From: Blattamonas nauphoetae
Lineage: Eukaryota; Preaxostyla; Oxymonadida
DNA length: 64,000 nt
NCBI GenBank assembly: GCA_033064195.1
Contig: JARBJD010000245.1
Span: forward strand, 1-64,000
Reading direction: 5' to 3'
The notes under the pieces are model-generated. The model worked only from the letters and a program-made list of their open reading frames with translations, was not told the DNA's origin and ran no database searches. The position numbers were made by a program, and so were the translations under genes. Below, one piece after another: positions 41,996 to 53,800 of this stretch; position 1 is the stretch's first letter, and the number at the start of each line of letters is the position of its first letter.

Positions 41996-42768
41996 ATGGT
42001 TCTGCTCATTCTATCACTCTTTTCTGCTGTATTTCCCGCTAATGATCCGAAAATTCTCTCAAAATTCAATCTCAAGCCGCTGATTAAGGAGCCGTATCTT
42101 CATCTCTCCTTCTCACAGATTCAGTGGGAAAGTCTATGAAACTTCTATTGGATTTGGAACAGTGAAATGGAATTTCAGAACTCCATTTGAGGGAACATCC
42201 GGAACGAGCTGTGCTGGAGGAGATTGTATTATCCATCTGAGTTACGACGACATTGGCACATGTACCTGTTTTGGAAAGGATGGAACTGAAACATACAACC
42301 TTTTGGGAAGCAATAATGGCCTTTGTTTCATGTGTTTGCACTCCATTCTCATCGATTCACATTCCATCTTCCAGACTCAAACGGCCCTGATGGGGACAAA
42401 ACGGTTCGTTACGATCTCGTCTGCGCCAAACAGGAGCATCTTTCTGCAGAATCTCCAAACGGGTATCTATTTTCTCATTTATTAACTCTACCAGAACGTA
42501 CATCCAAATCGAGCATCAGTCGCCGTATGGCTGCATGAAGTCGGCTGGTCTTGGATGGGGATGGATATTTGTTATTGTTTTATTTGGTGGACTTCTGTTA
42601 CTCTTCATAATCGGAATTCCAGTGAACAAATGCATCCGAAAGAAAACGGGCATTGAGGTCATTCCGTTCTTCATATTCTGGTCCAGCCTCCCTCGCATGA
42701 CTTTGGAAGGAATTAAATGTCTATTTTCGCCTTGTAGACGAAAGCGACAGGGCTTTGAACCACAATAA
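41996..42768 (+). CDS. Atg27/MRH-domain type I membrane protein
   Basis: Four exons, 41996-42093, 42119-42324, 42375-42462 and 42495-42768, with introns of 25, 50 and 32 bp, give 221 residues. A signal peptide (MVLLILSLFSAVFPA) is followed by a cysteine-containing lumenal domain (GTSCAGGDC, GTCTCFG, VRYDLVC, IEHQSPYGC) typical of the mannose-6-phosphate-receptor homology fold. One membrane segment follows (WIFVIVLFGGLLLLFIIGIP), then a GIEVIPFFIFW segment characteristic of Atg27-like proteins. Such proteins cycle between Golgi, endosome and pre-autophagosomal membranes. The short C-terminal tail is basic. The 25 bp intron is one of the shortest in the window. Confidence 0.8.
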
Positions 42769-42840
42769 GAACTCTTCTTCTTTATTCTCTCGTTTTCTCG
42801 GACCACACGTTCATTTATGCTCTTTATTTCATGTCAACTA

Positions 42841-43600
42841 TCAATGCCTATCACTAGTGTGAAATGACCCGGTTGATAATGTCCTCTGTGGGTCAATAAT
42901 CCCTTGTTCCGCCAATCCCAGCACGCTTTCAGCCATTCGACTGGATATGTGTGTTCCATCTGGATTTCGGGTGAAGTGGGGGTATTCTAGTTGATGAAAT
43001 GGGTTGTGGGCTGTTTGATACTGCCCTTGGTCAGGCAGAGGAGTGCAAACAGCCGTTGCACCGTAGTTCTGTTGGGAGACACACACTGGATCGAATATAT
43101 CTGCATTTTCAAGAAGTTTCTGGATATTTTGGAACTCTTTGGCGTCTTTCTTCCACAAACACTGGACTCCGCATGAGCATGCGAACGTGATGACACAAAC
43201 AACGAAGATGAGAAGAACGATGCAGCAGAGGATAAGAACTGTGCTACCGGAGAGAACTGTTTGGAGATGATATAGCCGTCGAAGAGGGCATGTTGCGTTG
43301 TATGTCGCAGACCATCCATAGAAGAAAGAACCAGAAACACAGCCCTGAATTGTATTTGAATCCGGAACACTCAGCTGGGCACAATATGAACATTGCTTTT
43401 GATGGACACATATTAGTGGATCGTCGAGAAGCTCGCATCCGGTATTCGAACCAATTAACGAGCCAATCCGCCTCTGTGAACAATACGGACAGTAATCACT
43501 GTTGTCGAAGAAGAATTCACACCTGATCTTCAAAAATATCACCAAAAGAAACAAGAGAAGTTGTGATGATTGATATCAGAGCAATCGAAGAGAGTATCAT
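42841..43600 (-). CDS. Cysteine-rich single-pass membrane protein, unidentified
   Basis: Two exons, 43600-43553 and 43527-42841, with a 25 bp intron, give 244 residues. The first exon codes a signal peptide (MILSSIALISIITTSL). The lumenal part has paired cysteines (YCPYCSQ, CVHQKQCSYCAQ) and potential N-glycosylation sites. One strong membrane segment follows (STVLILCCIVLLIFVVCVITF), with membrane-adjacent cysteines and a cytosolic tail of about 100 residues containing several tyrosines. It is a plausible surface or endomembrane receptor-like protein, with no named family. It converges tail-to-tail with the Atg27-like gene, 72 bp apart. Confidence 0.65.
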
Positions 43601-43627
43601 TGGAGAGATGGATGATGGAGTGTACGA

Positions 43628-44444
43628 ATGATCTTTCCAGCAACCATCACTTGTTTCGCATCACCATTCATCAATGACCGAGCTGAATTTGGCACAGAAC
43701 AGACAAAGTGGCTAATAATAGCTGCTGCCCCAATGGCACGAACACTCAGGACTCAGGGCGCTCGTTTCCTAATTGGTGCATGGTTCATCTTTGCAACGTT
43801 CATGAAAATGAATCATGGCAGATACCTACCAGATATACAGTAAGTACCCGTGGCATATTGCATTCCTTCAAAATTGAAAAAAATGTAGTCGACGGTTATA
43901 CCCCCGACCTCATTATTTTGTCTTGGGTCGATCTTTTCTTCTTCAATTCCAAATGCAATCTCATTTTCCAACTCAATCTTACCGTACTCAAGACTATCTT
44001 TCCTTCCTCTACAAAACGTTTGACAAAGTCCCACGCGAAGTTGTAAACTTTCTTGTTCAAAACCATCGAACAGAAGAACGAAGTTTAATTCAAGCTCTGG
44101 TAGAAAGTCAGATCACCAATGGACCAATGTCATACCCCGAACATTTCCTCTTATCATGGATCTACCCTCTATCAGACCAAACCATCCGACATATTCTTGC
44201 ACCGTTTCAAGAACTAGATTGGAGACAAAAACGAGAAATATTAACAGCTTTCTGTTCAAACCAACCATTACATCACATCGAGCCGGTTTTTGATGGTGTA
44301 TCGATGTTTATTACTCCGTCTCGAGCTATGTCACAAACTCCTATTCACCTGGAGCAGAAATCAAAAAATCCATCGAAGCTCCAGCACGTTATTTCGCAGA
44401 GTCAGATAAGGGGTTTCGATTCAATGTTCTTATTGCCACGATAA
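43628..44444 (+). CDS. Hypothetical protein (about 255 aa)
   Basis: Exons 43628-43839 and 43889-44444 join over a 49 bp intron with a classical GTAAGT donor and keep one frame for 255 residues. The start is uncertain: ATG 43628 is the first, and ATG 43735 (MARTLRTQGARFLIG) is an alternative. The N-terminus contains hydrophobic stretches (WLIIAAAPMA, FLIGAWFIFATF). The rest is helical (FLYKTFDKVPREVVNFLVQ, QTIRHILAPFQELDWRQKR). I recognise no family. It is divergent from the cysteine-rich membrane protein gene, only 27 bp from its start, so the two may share a promoter. Confidence 0.5.
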
Positions 44445-44883
44445 CTTCATTTTCTCAAAGTATTCGCACACCAATCAAACCACGTGTCTCTCAATGAAAA
44501 AGGAAAATTCAGATAATCCCAAACTTGATGGATGTAATAATGATCGTATTGGGTTTTCACAGTCATTTTAAAGTTTCAGAAGTTTCCCAGAATGAAACAA
44601 TCGTCAGACGAAAATTGGCAGAAATGATTGCTAGGAATGAGTTTCCGGGAAAATAAAAGATGGTACAGAAGACATGCTCACGGGCGAAGCTGTGACAAAG
44701 AGTGGTTGGTCGGATTTGATCGACTGAAGCGGGATGGCACCGTTTGTAGCATCCCGGTGAAGATCATAAGCAAAGAAGGACTTAAAGAAAGGCGATGTTG
44801 CGGACTTGGAGAGTTGAACAGAGCATGTGTGGGTAGAGAGGACATGAGAAGGGAAGGAGCACTGGAGGAAGGACGGAATGGTT
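44445..44883. other. No gene supported
   Basis: Frames occur on both strands around 44628-44912 but neither has a recognisable product. It is probably the shared 3' region of the flanking convergent genes. Confidence 0.4.
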
Positions 44884-47186
44884 CTAAGAAACATGAATGA
44901 ACAGAACAACACACTGTTTCATCACCGACCACAGATGGTCACTGCTCCATTCCGCGTTGACAAGAGAAGTCTCCTGCAGCGAGAAGAGGGAGAAGAGAGA
45001 CGCCAATTGTGGCATTGACTTCTGAACAACAAGAGGAGAGGACGGGATTGAGACGAGTTTAGCGATGTCGACTGAAATGAAATCGTTGGACGAGAAGAGA
45101 GGAAAGAGAGAGTCGCAGAGAGTCCGATAAAGTGCACTGAACTCCTCTTTTCTTTCCAAAGTGGTGTTCTTCTGGCTCTCTTCCGATGGCTGTTCCTCGG
45201 CTGACGGTTTTGCTTCTTCAGACAGTTGAGCCTTGTCTGTCACCTCGTTCAGCGAATGGACAGCGATTGGCGTGAGTGGAATGAACTGTTCATGCTTACG
45301 AATCGTGTCCTGAGTCGGTGGACGGATGACAACTGTGAATGTGACAATGGAATCCGAGCTGAACGACTCCTTCGGCGTGGCGGAGTTGTTGATGATGTCG
45401 CGAAGATTGATCTTGGCGCAGATGAAGCTTTCACAGAGGATGATGCCCGGTTCTGCGTCAGCTGCGAATGTCGGCTCTGGAGACGGTTTTGCTTCTGTGG
45501 AGAGAGGAGTGGTGCTTTGTTCTGACGGTTGCTCAGTTGAGGCAGGTGGTGGTTGTTCAGTTGTTGTTTCAATCTTGCTGTCTTCGCCTTTGTCTGTTTT
45601 TTCTGATGTTTCAGCAGAACTGCCCTCAATTGGCTCGACCACAGGATCTGTTTTCGTCACACTTTCTTCAGCTTGCTCCTTTGCGCCATCATCATTTGTT
45701 TTCTCAGTGTCTGTACGTGGTTCACTCTGTGTGTTCTCAGATGGTTTCTGGGCGGTGGCTGATTTCGTCTGCTCTGAAACGAATGACACATTCTTCATCT
45801 CCTGCGTGTTCACTGTCTTCGACTCCTTCAACAACGCGTCCACCACCAGATTCGTGTGAGTCCCTTTGATCCACAACGAGAGTCTTCAAAAATGCGAACA
45901 AGAAGAACACAAACTTCGATTCGGGCTCAATCGGGTTAATATGCCAAAGTCGAAGGCAGACAGTGCATTCATTCCAATCATCGTCCTGTTCAGATGCGGG
46001 CGGAGCGAAGAGATGCAGCAGCGGTGCGGGTACGGTTGACTCGCCGAAGAGAATCGTGTTGATCGTCTCCTTCCTTTTCTCTTCCTGTCGAGGGATGGGT
46101 TGACGTTGGGGTTGATCAGCCTTTCTCTTCGACCCGATCAACGATTCCATGCGCGTGTTCAGATCTTTCGTCCAATCATACTCGACGAGCGGGGGGTTGT
46201 GAGATTTGTGGATTGTGTCCCATCGAACTGTCACGAGTGGATATGCCCGAGGAAACACTGTTTGGTCTTTGTCAGAAAGTGCGGTGGAAGGAATAGTTGT
46301 GAAAAAGGGTTCTGGGAGGGTTTTTGTTCTGATAATTGAGAGACAAGAGAAACACGGCTGGATGAACGGGCTTGGTTCGCCTTCTCGCTCCATCAGGGAT
46401 CGAAGCAAATATCTCTGGAAATTTCGGGCGTCACCTTTGGTGGATAGTGATTGTTCAACAGAAAGAGGATGAGGATGCATTTGGGGAAGATTGGGCGGTG
46501 TAAGAGTTTCTGAGAGATGGAGGATGAACCGGTCGTTTATATGATCCAACGTTGAGACATGCGAGACTCTCCGTGACAGATTAATCTCGTCCACTGTTTC
46601 GTTTGGAAATGGCACGAATGATTGTGGGGATTGAAGTGGTTTGTCAATCTTCAATCGTGATTTCAATGCTGACGAAAAGGACGAGAGAACAGATCGCTTG
46701 CTTTTGCGAGAGGTTTCCTCAGCATCAACAGACTTTTCCAGTCCATCAAGTGATGAGGATATTCGTGACAATACTTTCTGAGATGGTCATGAGATAAGAA
46801 CGCAGACATCAAGGCGATCAATTGCCGCAAAAGTTGACTCTAATTCACGAGCTGTTTCAAGAAGAGCTGGAACGGTTTCCAAGATAATCTCTTTGTTCAT
46901 TGGTTTGATCTGAATGGTGAGGATTGCATGAAGATGTTTGTGACGAAATAAAGATTAATCAAACCGCTTGCTCGAGAAGGCTCCCAAATTCATCTATTCT
47001 TGCAAGAGACAGATCACATATTCTTTCTATTTCGTTCACCTACCAATGAATGTGGGGAAGAAAACTGAGACTATGTTTGAAAGATACGGCAAGTTTTGGA
47101 GATTGCTCTATCAACTCAGCAATTCCTTGTGAATAGGTTGAAGCAAAATAAGTTGGATTAGTATCAACAGGTGGTGGTGATTCCAT
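44884..47186 (-). CDS. BLOC1S4: BLOC1S4 (cappuccino)-like protein with long C-terminal extension
   Basis: Five exons, 47186-47088, 47039-46965, 46909-46808, 46777-45915 and 45883-44884, with introns of 48, 55, 30 and 31 bp, give 712 residues. Residues about 34-120 are coiled coil and match the conserved part of BLOC-1 subunit 4: SLARIDEFGSLLEQA, then ETVPALLETARELES, AIDRLDKVLSRI and LEKSVDAEE. BLOC-1 acts in endosome-to-lysosome-related-organelle traffic. Known BLOC1S4 proteins are about 200 residues. Here roughly 580 more follow, with a disordered, glutamate/threonine-rich middle (about 420-520). Either the extension is real or two genes have been joined by my exon choice. The start (MESPPPVDTNPTYF) is well placed. 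Confidence 0.6.
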
Positions 47187-47230
47187 CAAGTGAGAAAACA
47201 AAGAAATGGGTCCTCTCAATCATCAAAACG

Positions 47231-47587
47231 ATGAATAAAGACGATGGGGACGCAGATCAAGATGATTGTATTCCTACAGAAGAAGAGTTGTACGAAGTTT
47301 TTTTGAGTGAATTATCTGCCCTCGACCAAGTAAATGCCAATCAAACCGACAGGACTGGTCTCACTCAGGAAGAGACGATACATCCTCGCGAGCACGTTTC
47401 TACCAGTTCTGAAGGACTATTTTCGTTGGATCAGGCTTCTCAACCACCTGACTCTTCAGATGAAGAAGCTTTCGCACTCTTCTCGAAAATCCAGTCTGCT
47501 TCAAGCGATATCCAAGCTCTCTTGGAATGGAAAGGTCCAACGCATTTACCAATGGGATCAAAACAGATTTCAATGAAAAAAGATTGA
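47231..47587 (+). CDS. Small acidic protein, unidentified (118 aa)
   Basis: The start is taken at MNKDDGDADQDDCIPTEEEL because an earlier in-frame ATG would overlap the divergent BLOC1S4-like start at 47186. The N-terminus is acidic. A helical EELYEVFLSELSALDQV segment and a C-terminal EAFALFSKIQSASSDIQALL segment follow. No family recognised. The 44 bp between the two divergent starts must hold both promoters. The second MULE lies only 180 bp downstream. Confidence 0.5.
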   Translation: MNKDDGDADQDDCIPTEEELYEVFLSELSALDQVNANQTDRTGLTQEETIHPREHVSTSSEGLFSLDQASQPPDSSDEEAFALFSKIQSASSDIQALLEWKGPTHLPMGSKQISMKKD

Positions 47588-47765
47588 TTCTAATCTTATT
47601 TTAACTACCTTTTTATCACTCATTTTGAACATTTCACCAAGGGAGGAAGACTTTTGCTAGCGTAATTATTTTCGTTTGCATAGTGAATTACGTTAATATA
47701 AATATTCCATCTCTATTTTGATTGTCTTCATCGCTTGTACAACCTCTTTTCTGACACACAATTTG

Positions 47766-49991
47766 GAGCTGTCCAAAATTTTGGACACCTTTGATCGCTT
47801 TTCCAGAAAAGTGGACACTTGTCGAAAAAACGCAGAAATGGACACCTGTAATTTAAAAAAATCCCAGGATTTGGACACCCCCAGATTCTGGACACCTGTC
47901 TGCCAAAATAGGAGGTTAGGTGTCCAAAAGTCTGGATTTTTGGAAAAGCGTGAAAAACAATCAGAAAAGAGTTCATGAGATACAAAACCCAATAAACGGG
48001 GAAAAATGAACGAGAAAAATGGTCCTATACAGAGGAAGCGATAGATCATGATGAACGATGAAATGAGAGAATTGAAGAAGAATTGAGGAAGATAATGGAA
48101 AAAAAGTAAAGAAATAGTGAGTGGAAGGGCCAAACAAGTGAGGGTGTTTCTTAAAGACGGAAACAGTGATGGATGACGAGTTGATGAGAGTTTCTGGTGA
48201 TGGTCGATGAGATCGTGCTCAGAACAGGAATTATCGATAGTTCGGCAAGTACACATAGCTTGTAGATCATCCTGAACCTATCTGCAGAATTTAACAGCGC
48301 GGACAGGACACGACTGGGCAATCTGAGAGAAATTCAGATTCTTTTGGTGGAGGTGGGAAAACGGATGGGGAACGACTTTGGGATCATCTGAACTGGCCCC
48401 AGGCTCTCCTCTTTCCATTCGCTTCTTTCCAAATACTCCACGCTGTTGGATACATCCAAAAAATGTCGATTCAAGTGCCACTTCACTATTTCCAGCCAGA
48501 ATAGCGGCATAATGAAGAAGAATACATTTGGGAGTGTGGAGATTCTTTCATCTCATTCATATTGTTGGACAACGTGGTGATGGAAACAGGTTGGGCAGAA
48601 AAATGTGGACCTTCAACCAATATGTGTCTGCCCTGAGCCTTGCTAGTCACAGGAGTGTGTGAACTCGCTAAATTGGGCAAGTGTAGGCTTGAGTGTCAAG
48701 AAGAATGCAGAAGTTGATGACTGGGTCCGCAGCTGTGAATAGACTGTTCAGTTCTGGGCATTCGGCATCTTGAGTTTGGAGAGAAGGTTGATGAATAAAT
48801 AAGTCTCGTTGGATGACAAGAGTGTGAGGGAACAGGAGTTCAGTGGATGATTTCTCATTCGCGCAGTAGACAACTATTTTTGCGAAAGAATGGGTCAGCA
48901 ATAGCACATCAGCTCCTCTCTTAACATAACCAATTGACGAAGCTAATTTGGACCGGTTCAACCCCTTCTTCATTACACTAAGCAAAATTCGTAATAGTTT
49001 CTTCGTCCTCAAGCAAGCTCTTTCAAATGAAACAAACTCACATTTTCCAGTTCGCTCTCCGAACTAGTTCGAAATTGTGTGGAGATCAATGGAAGACATT
49101 CCATAATGGATCGATTTCAGGCTTTCATCTCGTTGACTCTTTCGTGAGGAACTCAACAAAAGCAAACAGTTCACGGATCATCTGTAAATAGACATGTCGA
49201 AATATTGAAGTCACAAATGGTGATATCTTTCTCTTCTTGCACGATGCAACTGCTCTTATTCTCACTGTTCTTGCTGATTGACAGAGTTGCAGCGATATGA
49301 ACAGACTTCATTTTCCAAATGCAGAGATGTCAGACATCATCCCAGTGGATGCACCCTTACCCACAAAACTCAAGACAGCAATACCCGCTTTGGGGCAATC
49401 GGGTATTCTACACGATGATTCGGTGCCTTGGGAAGATTCAAATACAAGACCGCGGTTTCCTCTGAACTACCATGGCTGTATCTTTTTCGAGCATGCTCTC
49501 CTCCCCAGGCCATTATGCAACCCCGATTGCGGGATAAATGACCCTCTCATCTGGACTTTCATCGATCCACATCGATCCTCTCAACAATCACTTCTACAAT
49601 GTCCAATTCTTTCCTCTCACTTGTTTGGCCCTTCCACTCACTATTTCTTTACTTTTTTCCATTATCTTCCTCAATTCTTCTTCAATTCTCTCATTTCATC
49701 GTTCATCATGATCTATCGCTTCCTCTGTATAGGACCATTTTTCTCGTTCATTTTTCCCCGTTTATTGGGTTTTGTATCTCATGAACTCTTTTCTGATTGT
49801 TTTTCACGCTTTTCCAAAAATCCAGACTTTTGGACACCTAACCTCCTATTTTGGCAGACAGGTGTCCAGAATCTGGGGGTGTCCAAATCCTGGGATTGTT
49901 TCCAAAAATTGATCCAAAATTTTGGACACCTTTGGCAGGTGTCCACTTTTCTGGAAAAGCGATCAAAGGTGTCCAAAATTTTGGACAGCTC
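47766..49991. mobile_element. Non-autonomous MULE (2,226 bp) with 9 bp target duplication
   Basis: The ends are GAGCTGTCCAAAATTTTGG, inverted, with 377 bp terminal repeats (47766-48142 and 49616-49991) closely related to the 29-37 kb MULE. CACAATTTG is duplicated exactly at 47757-47765 and 49992-50000. Left and right tips match the left and right tips of the autonomous element respectively. It has no transposase and no 140 bp array. The 1.47 kb interior is unrelated to the large MULE and has short minus-strand frames (for example 48668-49012, 114 aa), so it may be captured DNA, as in Pack-MULEs. Confidence 0.92.
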
Positions 49992-50000
49992 CACAATTTG

Positions 50001-50465
50001 ACCTGAGTCATGTGAAAAGAAGAGCTTCGAGTCATTCACTAAAGAGTGAACGTTTGGGTTACAGTTCCTTTTTTATTCGAAGAGGAAGAGGATTGGAGAC
50101 CGTAATGGTCGTAGCGCTGAACAAGTTTTGTTTGATGGGTGAAAGTCACGCTTTGAAGACGACACGAACGAGTCGAGGAACAGCCAACTCTTCCAACAGC
50201 ACGCCGATCGTTCCATTGATCGTTTCATCTGCCTCAACTGGGACTGTTGCTTCATCTTCATCGAACAAAACACTGTTTGATGTTCGACGTGACGGCTGAG
50301 CACCACCATGCATGATCGAAGAACATCAATGAGCCACTGTTCGTGATGAAAGTGATGTCTGAGTGGAGATGCAGTACTTCATTGTTTTTTGATTCTGAAG
50401 GGCCGAAATTGTTGCTGTCCATCCGAAGTGATATGGATGAAAGTGTGTAAAACATTGAGGCGAAC
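50001..50465. other. No gene supported
   Basis: Sequence between the MULE insertion and an AP-2 tail fragment. Short frames only. Confidence 0.35.
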
Positions 50466-50622
50466 TGCTCTCAAGAACAAGACACCCATCCCAGTCCTTC
50501 TCACCCTCCAGCCACACAGGGAGAATCGCAATTTGAATGTTGCTTTTGATTATGCATCCCCATCTCCAGAGGTTGTCAACGGTCTCAGTGATTGGATGAT
50601 CGGCCAAATATCAGATCTCTAG
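50466..50622 (+). pseudogene. AP-2 alpha tail fragment, copy c
   Basis: The last about 52 codons of AP-2 alpha (LKNKTPIPVLLTLQP to the WMIGQISDL end and stop), followed by its 3' flank. It lies 232 bp ahead of the MPPKHK-family gene at 50855. Confidence 0.9.
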
Positions 50623-50854
50623 TCACTCACATTCACCCTGTCAATACATCCATACATACAGCCAGCCAGCCAACCTTTGATTCGTTCTTTCTTTTTCACG
50701 TCCACATCATCGATAATTTTGACTGTCTGACGGAGGAGTTCATAACGACACAATTGTCCGAAATATCTCCTCGGAAGGGAAACCTGGGGCGATCTTTTCA
50801 TTCCTCCACGAGAGACGAGAATGATCAATGATGAATTGGGCAGATCCGTCTCCC

Positions 50855-53800
50855 ATGCCTCCCAAGCATAAACCGAAGAGAAATCTGACTGATTCACAAT
50901 CTACTCAAGTCTTTAACTCTGATTGCACTTGTATTTCTGATTCCCACACCGAAGATTCTTCAAACAGAGCCGTCACCAGAACTATCGTCAATACTTCAAC
51001 TGATTCTTCGTCTATTGTCTCTACAACCGATTTACTCACAATTAATGCCGATGATCGTAAATATATCCCAATTTCCAAGCAAATTATGCAATATGAAATC
51101 AGAAGAAAGCGAATCAATGTTTCAGCCATCTCAGAACACTCACATATGGAGGATGACGAGACTTCTCTTCCCACCTCCATCACATCAGATTGGAGATTGA
51201 TCTTACAGGATTCGATCACGATCGACGTTCTCCAGGAAGGGTGCATCTCTCTCTTCGATCAAGTGAACTCTGATTTGAAATTGACCCCATTTGAAATTAA
51301 TCATGCAATCCGTTTCCTGGAATATGCATGTATCCACATCAAACATCGCGATAGACACCACAATCAGCTCCTCAAAACCATCTTCCCTGAAAAGAACGGT
51401 CGTCAAACAAAACTAGTCTCGTCCTTGATTAATCTTCTCTCTCTTCCATCTGACCCTCTTCGAACAGCTGTTCTCTCGTTCTTGGACGTTAGCCTTTGGA
51501 ATCCCTTCAGTAAAACCTCTGTTCCAATGACTGTGACAGGGATGGTCCCTCAACTCTTCCAAATCCTGAAGCCACACGAAATTGCATTGAATGACACAAC
51601 CATGGAATTCCACAGACATCTCACTTCGATTGTGGACAACTTTTGCCACTTTTTATCGCTTCGGACGATCTGCGACCATCTCACCAGTTACTCATCCTCT
51701 CATTGCAGCACACAGACCGCATACGAAATCATTGAACCCATTTTCGAATCATTCTGCGCGTACCTGCAATATATCCTCACCAGCCCAGTTGGTCCCACTG
51801 GGAATCACTCTGGTGTTACCCTTCTGTCGAACATGGCTCAATTCAGTCGCCAAACAATAGGTCATCACTCTTCTTCCTCCTCTCCAACGATTCGACATTT
51901 TTTTAGAAAGATTCGAAAGAACATGACGGAAGAGCTTGTTTCCATGTTGGGTCTTGCCTCTTCAAGCGAAGCAACAATCTGTCTTCATTCTGACCAGACG
52001 ACTTCCACCGATCCAAACCAAGAGAGGTTTGTTGATGGGCTGAGAAAGAGCATGACGGAAGAACAAGCCTCATCGTTGGATCTAACCTCAACACGAGAAG
52101 TTCTCGACAGGTTTCTCTTTGACAGCGAGTCTAGGCTGAGCGAACACATGTGGGTGGCAATGTTTGAAAGAATCCTTGTTGGAGTGAGCGTGGGGAAGCG
52201 ATTCTCCGATTTGGGGGTCCATGCGTTTCTGAGTTTCATGTCTCGTCGCCCGTCTGAAGTCTGTCCGGTCTTCTGGCCAGATGGAACATTCTCACTCAAA
52301 ACGGAAGACTCTGAAGTGTCTTCGTCGAAATTGAACTCACAATCGCTCTGGACACTCTTCACATCCACTCAGCCACACCATGTTGCCACCATTCTCGATG
52401 CATTCGGTTGGGTCTTGATATATACGGACAGAGCGACATATGTGAAACACATTTGGAACGAATGGTTCCCCAGCTTCATCAATGCTGTTGATCCATCGAA
52501 ACTGCCGTTCACTGTTGACTCCTTCAAACTCCACACAAAACTCATCGAAATGTTGGATGATCATCTCACTCGGATTCGAGATTATGAATTCGAGCACACA
52601 CATCCATTGTCAGATCAGCTTCGAAGCGAACTGGACGAGCTCTTCCTCACAGTCTTCAAACAATCGAAGGATTACATCGTCCATCTTTCACTCCATCCGT
52701 TCGCGTTGGACGATGAGCGAGAAAACATGATTCTTGATTTGCTAGCCCGTTTATTTCGGTACAACAGACAAAACAGTCTGGACGAGCCGTATCGAGAGGA
52801 ACTGAGACGAGAAATGGATACATCGGCCCTCTCATCGTCATCTCCACCCTTCATCCTCACATCTGAAATCGCTTGTCGTCTCTCCAACGAAGAGATCGTG
52901 AATGTTGTGGACAGAATTGTTGCTCTGCTCGACAGCGACTCGTGTTTGGATGACGACACCATCCTTCAGATCTGCGCATTCATCAGAAAGCAACTCCATC
53001 AAGTCTATCTGCCCGACTTGTTCAGAAATGCTGGGAGAACAACCGAACAATACTTGCACGCCTTCGAATCTCTCCTCTCTCTCCACATTGAGTTTGTAAA
53101 AGGATCACCAATCCACTTTCTCTTCACGACTCGACCAGACAAAGAGTCGACATTGGACGAATGGGACGATGTTGATTTGGAGAGAGTTGGAATTGTGAAG
53201 CGAATGATCAACCAGAACCAACTCACAATGATTTACGAATCGAGATTGTTTGAATATTTCGTCGTCGATTTTGGCATCCGAAGCCTTCCGCAAGCTCGCC
53301 ACAGCGCCGCTCGACTGTCTCAACCCCAACTCGAACGACTGCTTGCTCCGTCCATCGACAGTCTCGGCAAATTCTTCATCCAGCCACGCTACTTCGAGCC
53401 GTACGAACAGAAGAGATGTGAGGAAGCCTTCGTCGAAATATGCAAATTGTGCGATGAGCGTGTGGTTGCTCAGTGTGTCAGCCGGATTGGATTCTTCTCT
53501 CGCGTTGTGAATGATATCTTCAATGACAATCCGGACTCAAGCGACATGTTTTTCAATATGATCACCGATCGTGGATTTTATTATGAAATGACAAGCCAAG
53601 ATCGGAAGGCGGTTCGAAACACAATTCCGTACTTTCTGGAGGAAGGATGGCAAGATGCTTTGGACTTCATCTTCATTCAGGATATCGATTATCGTTATAT
53701 CCAACCCAGAACAAAACGGAGAAAGCAGTTCTTGGGAACGAATGAAGGCAATTTCATTTCTCCACACTCTCCTTCTCCACAGACTCCTCCAACATATCCC

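Noticed and set aside
45326-45859. 177 aa plus-strand frame
   Set aside because: It is antisense to the glutamate/threonine-rich part of the BLOC1S4-like gene, and its valine/serine-rich composition is the expected shadow.
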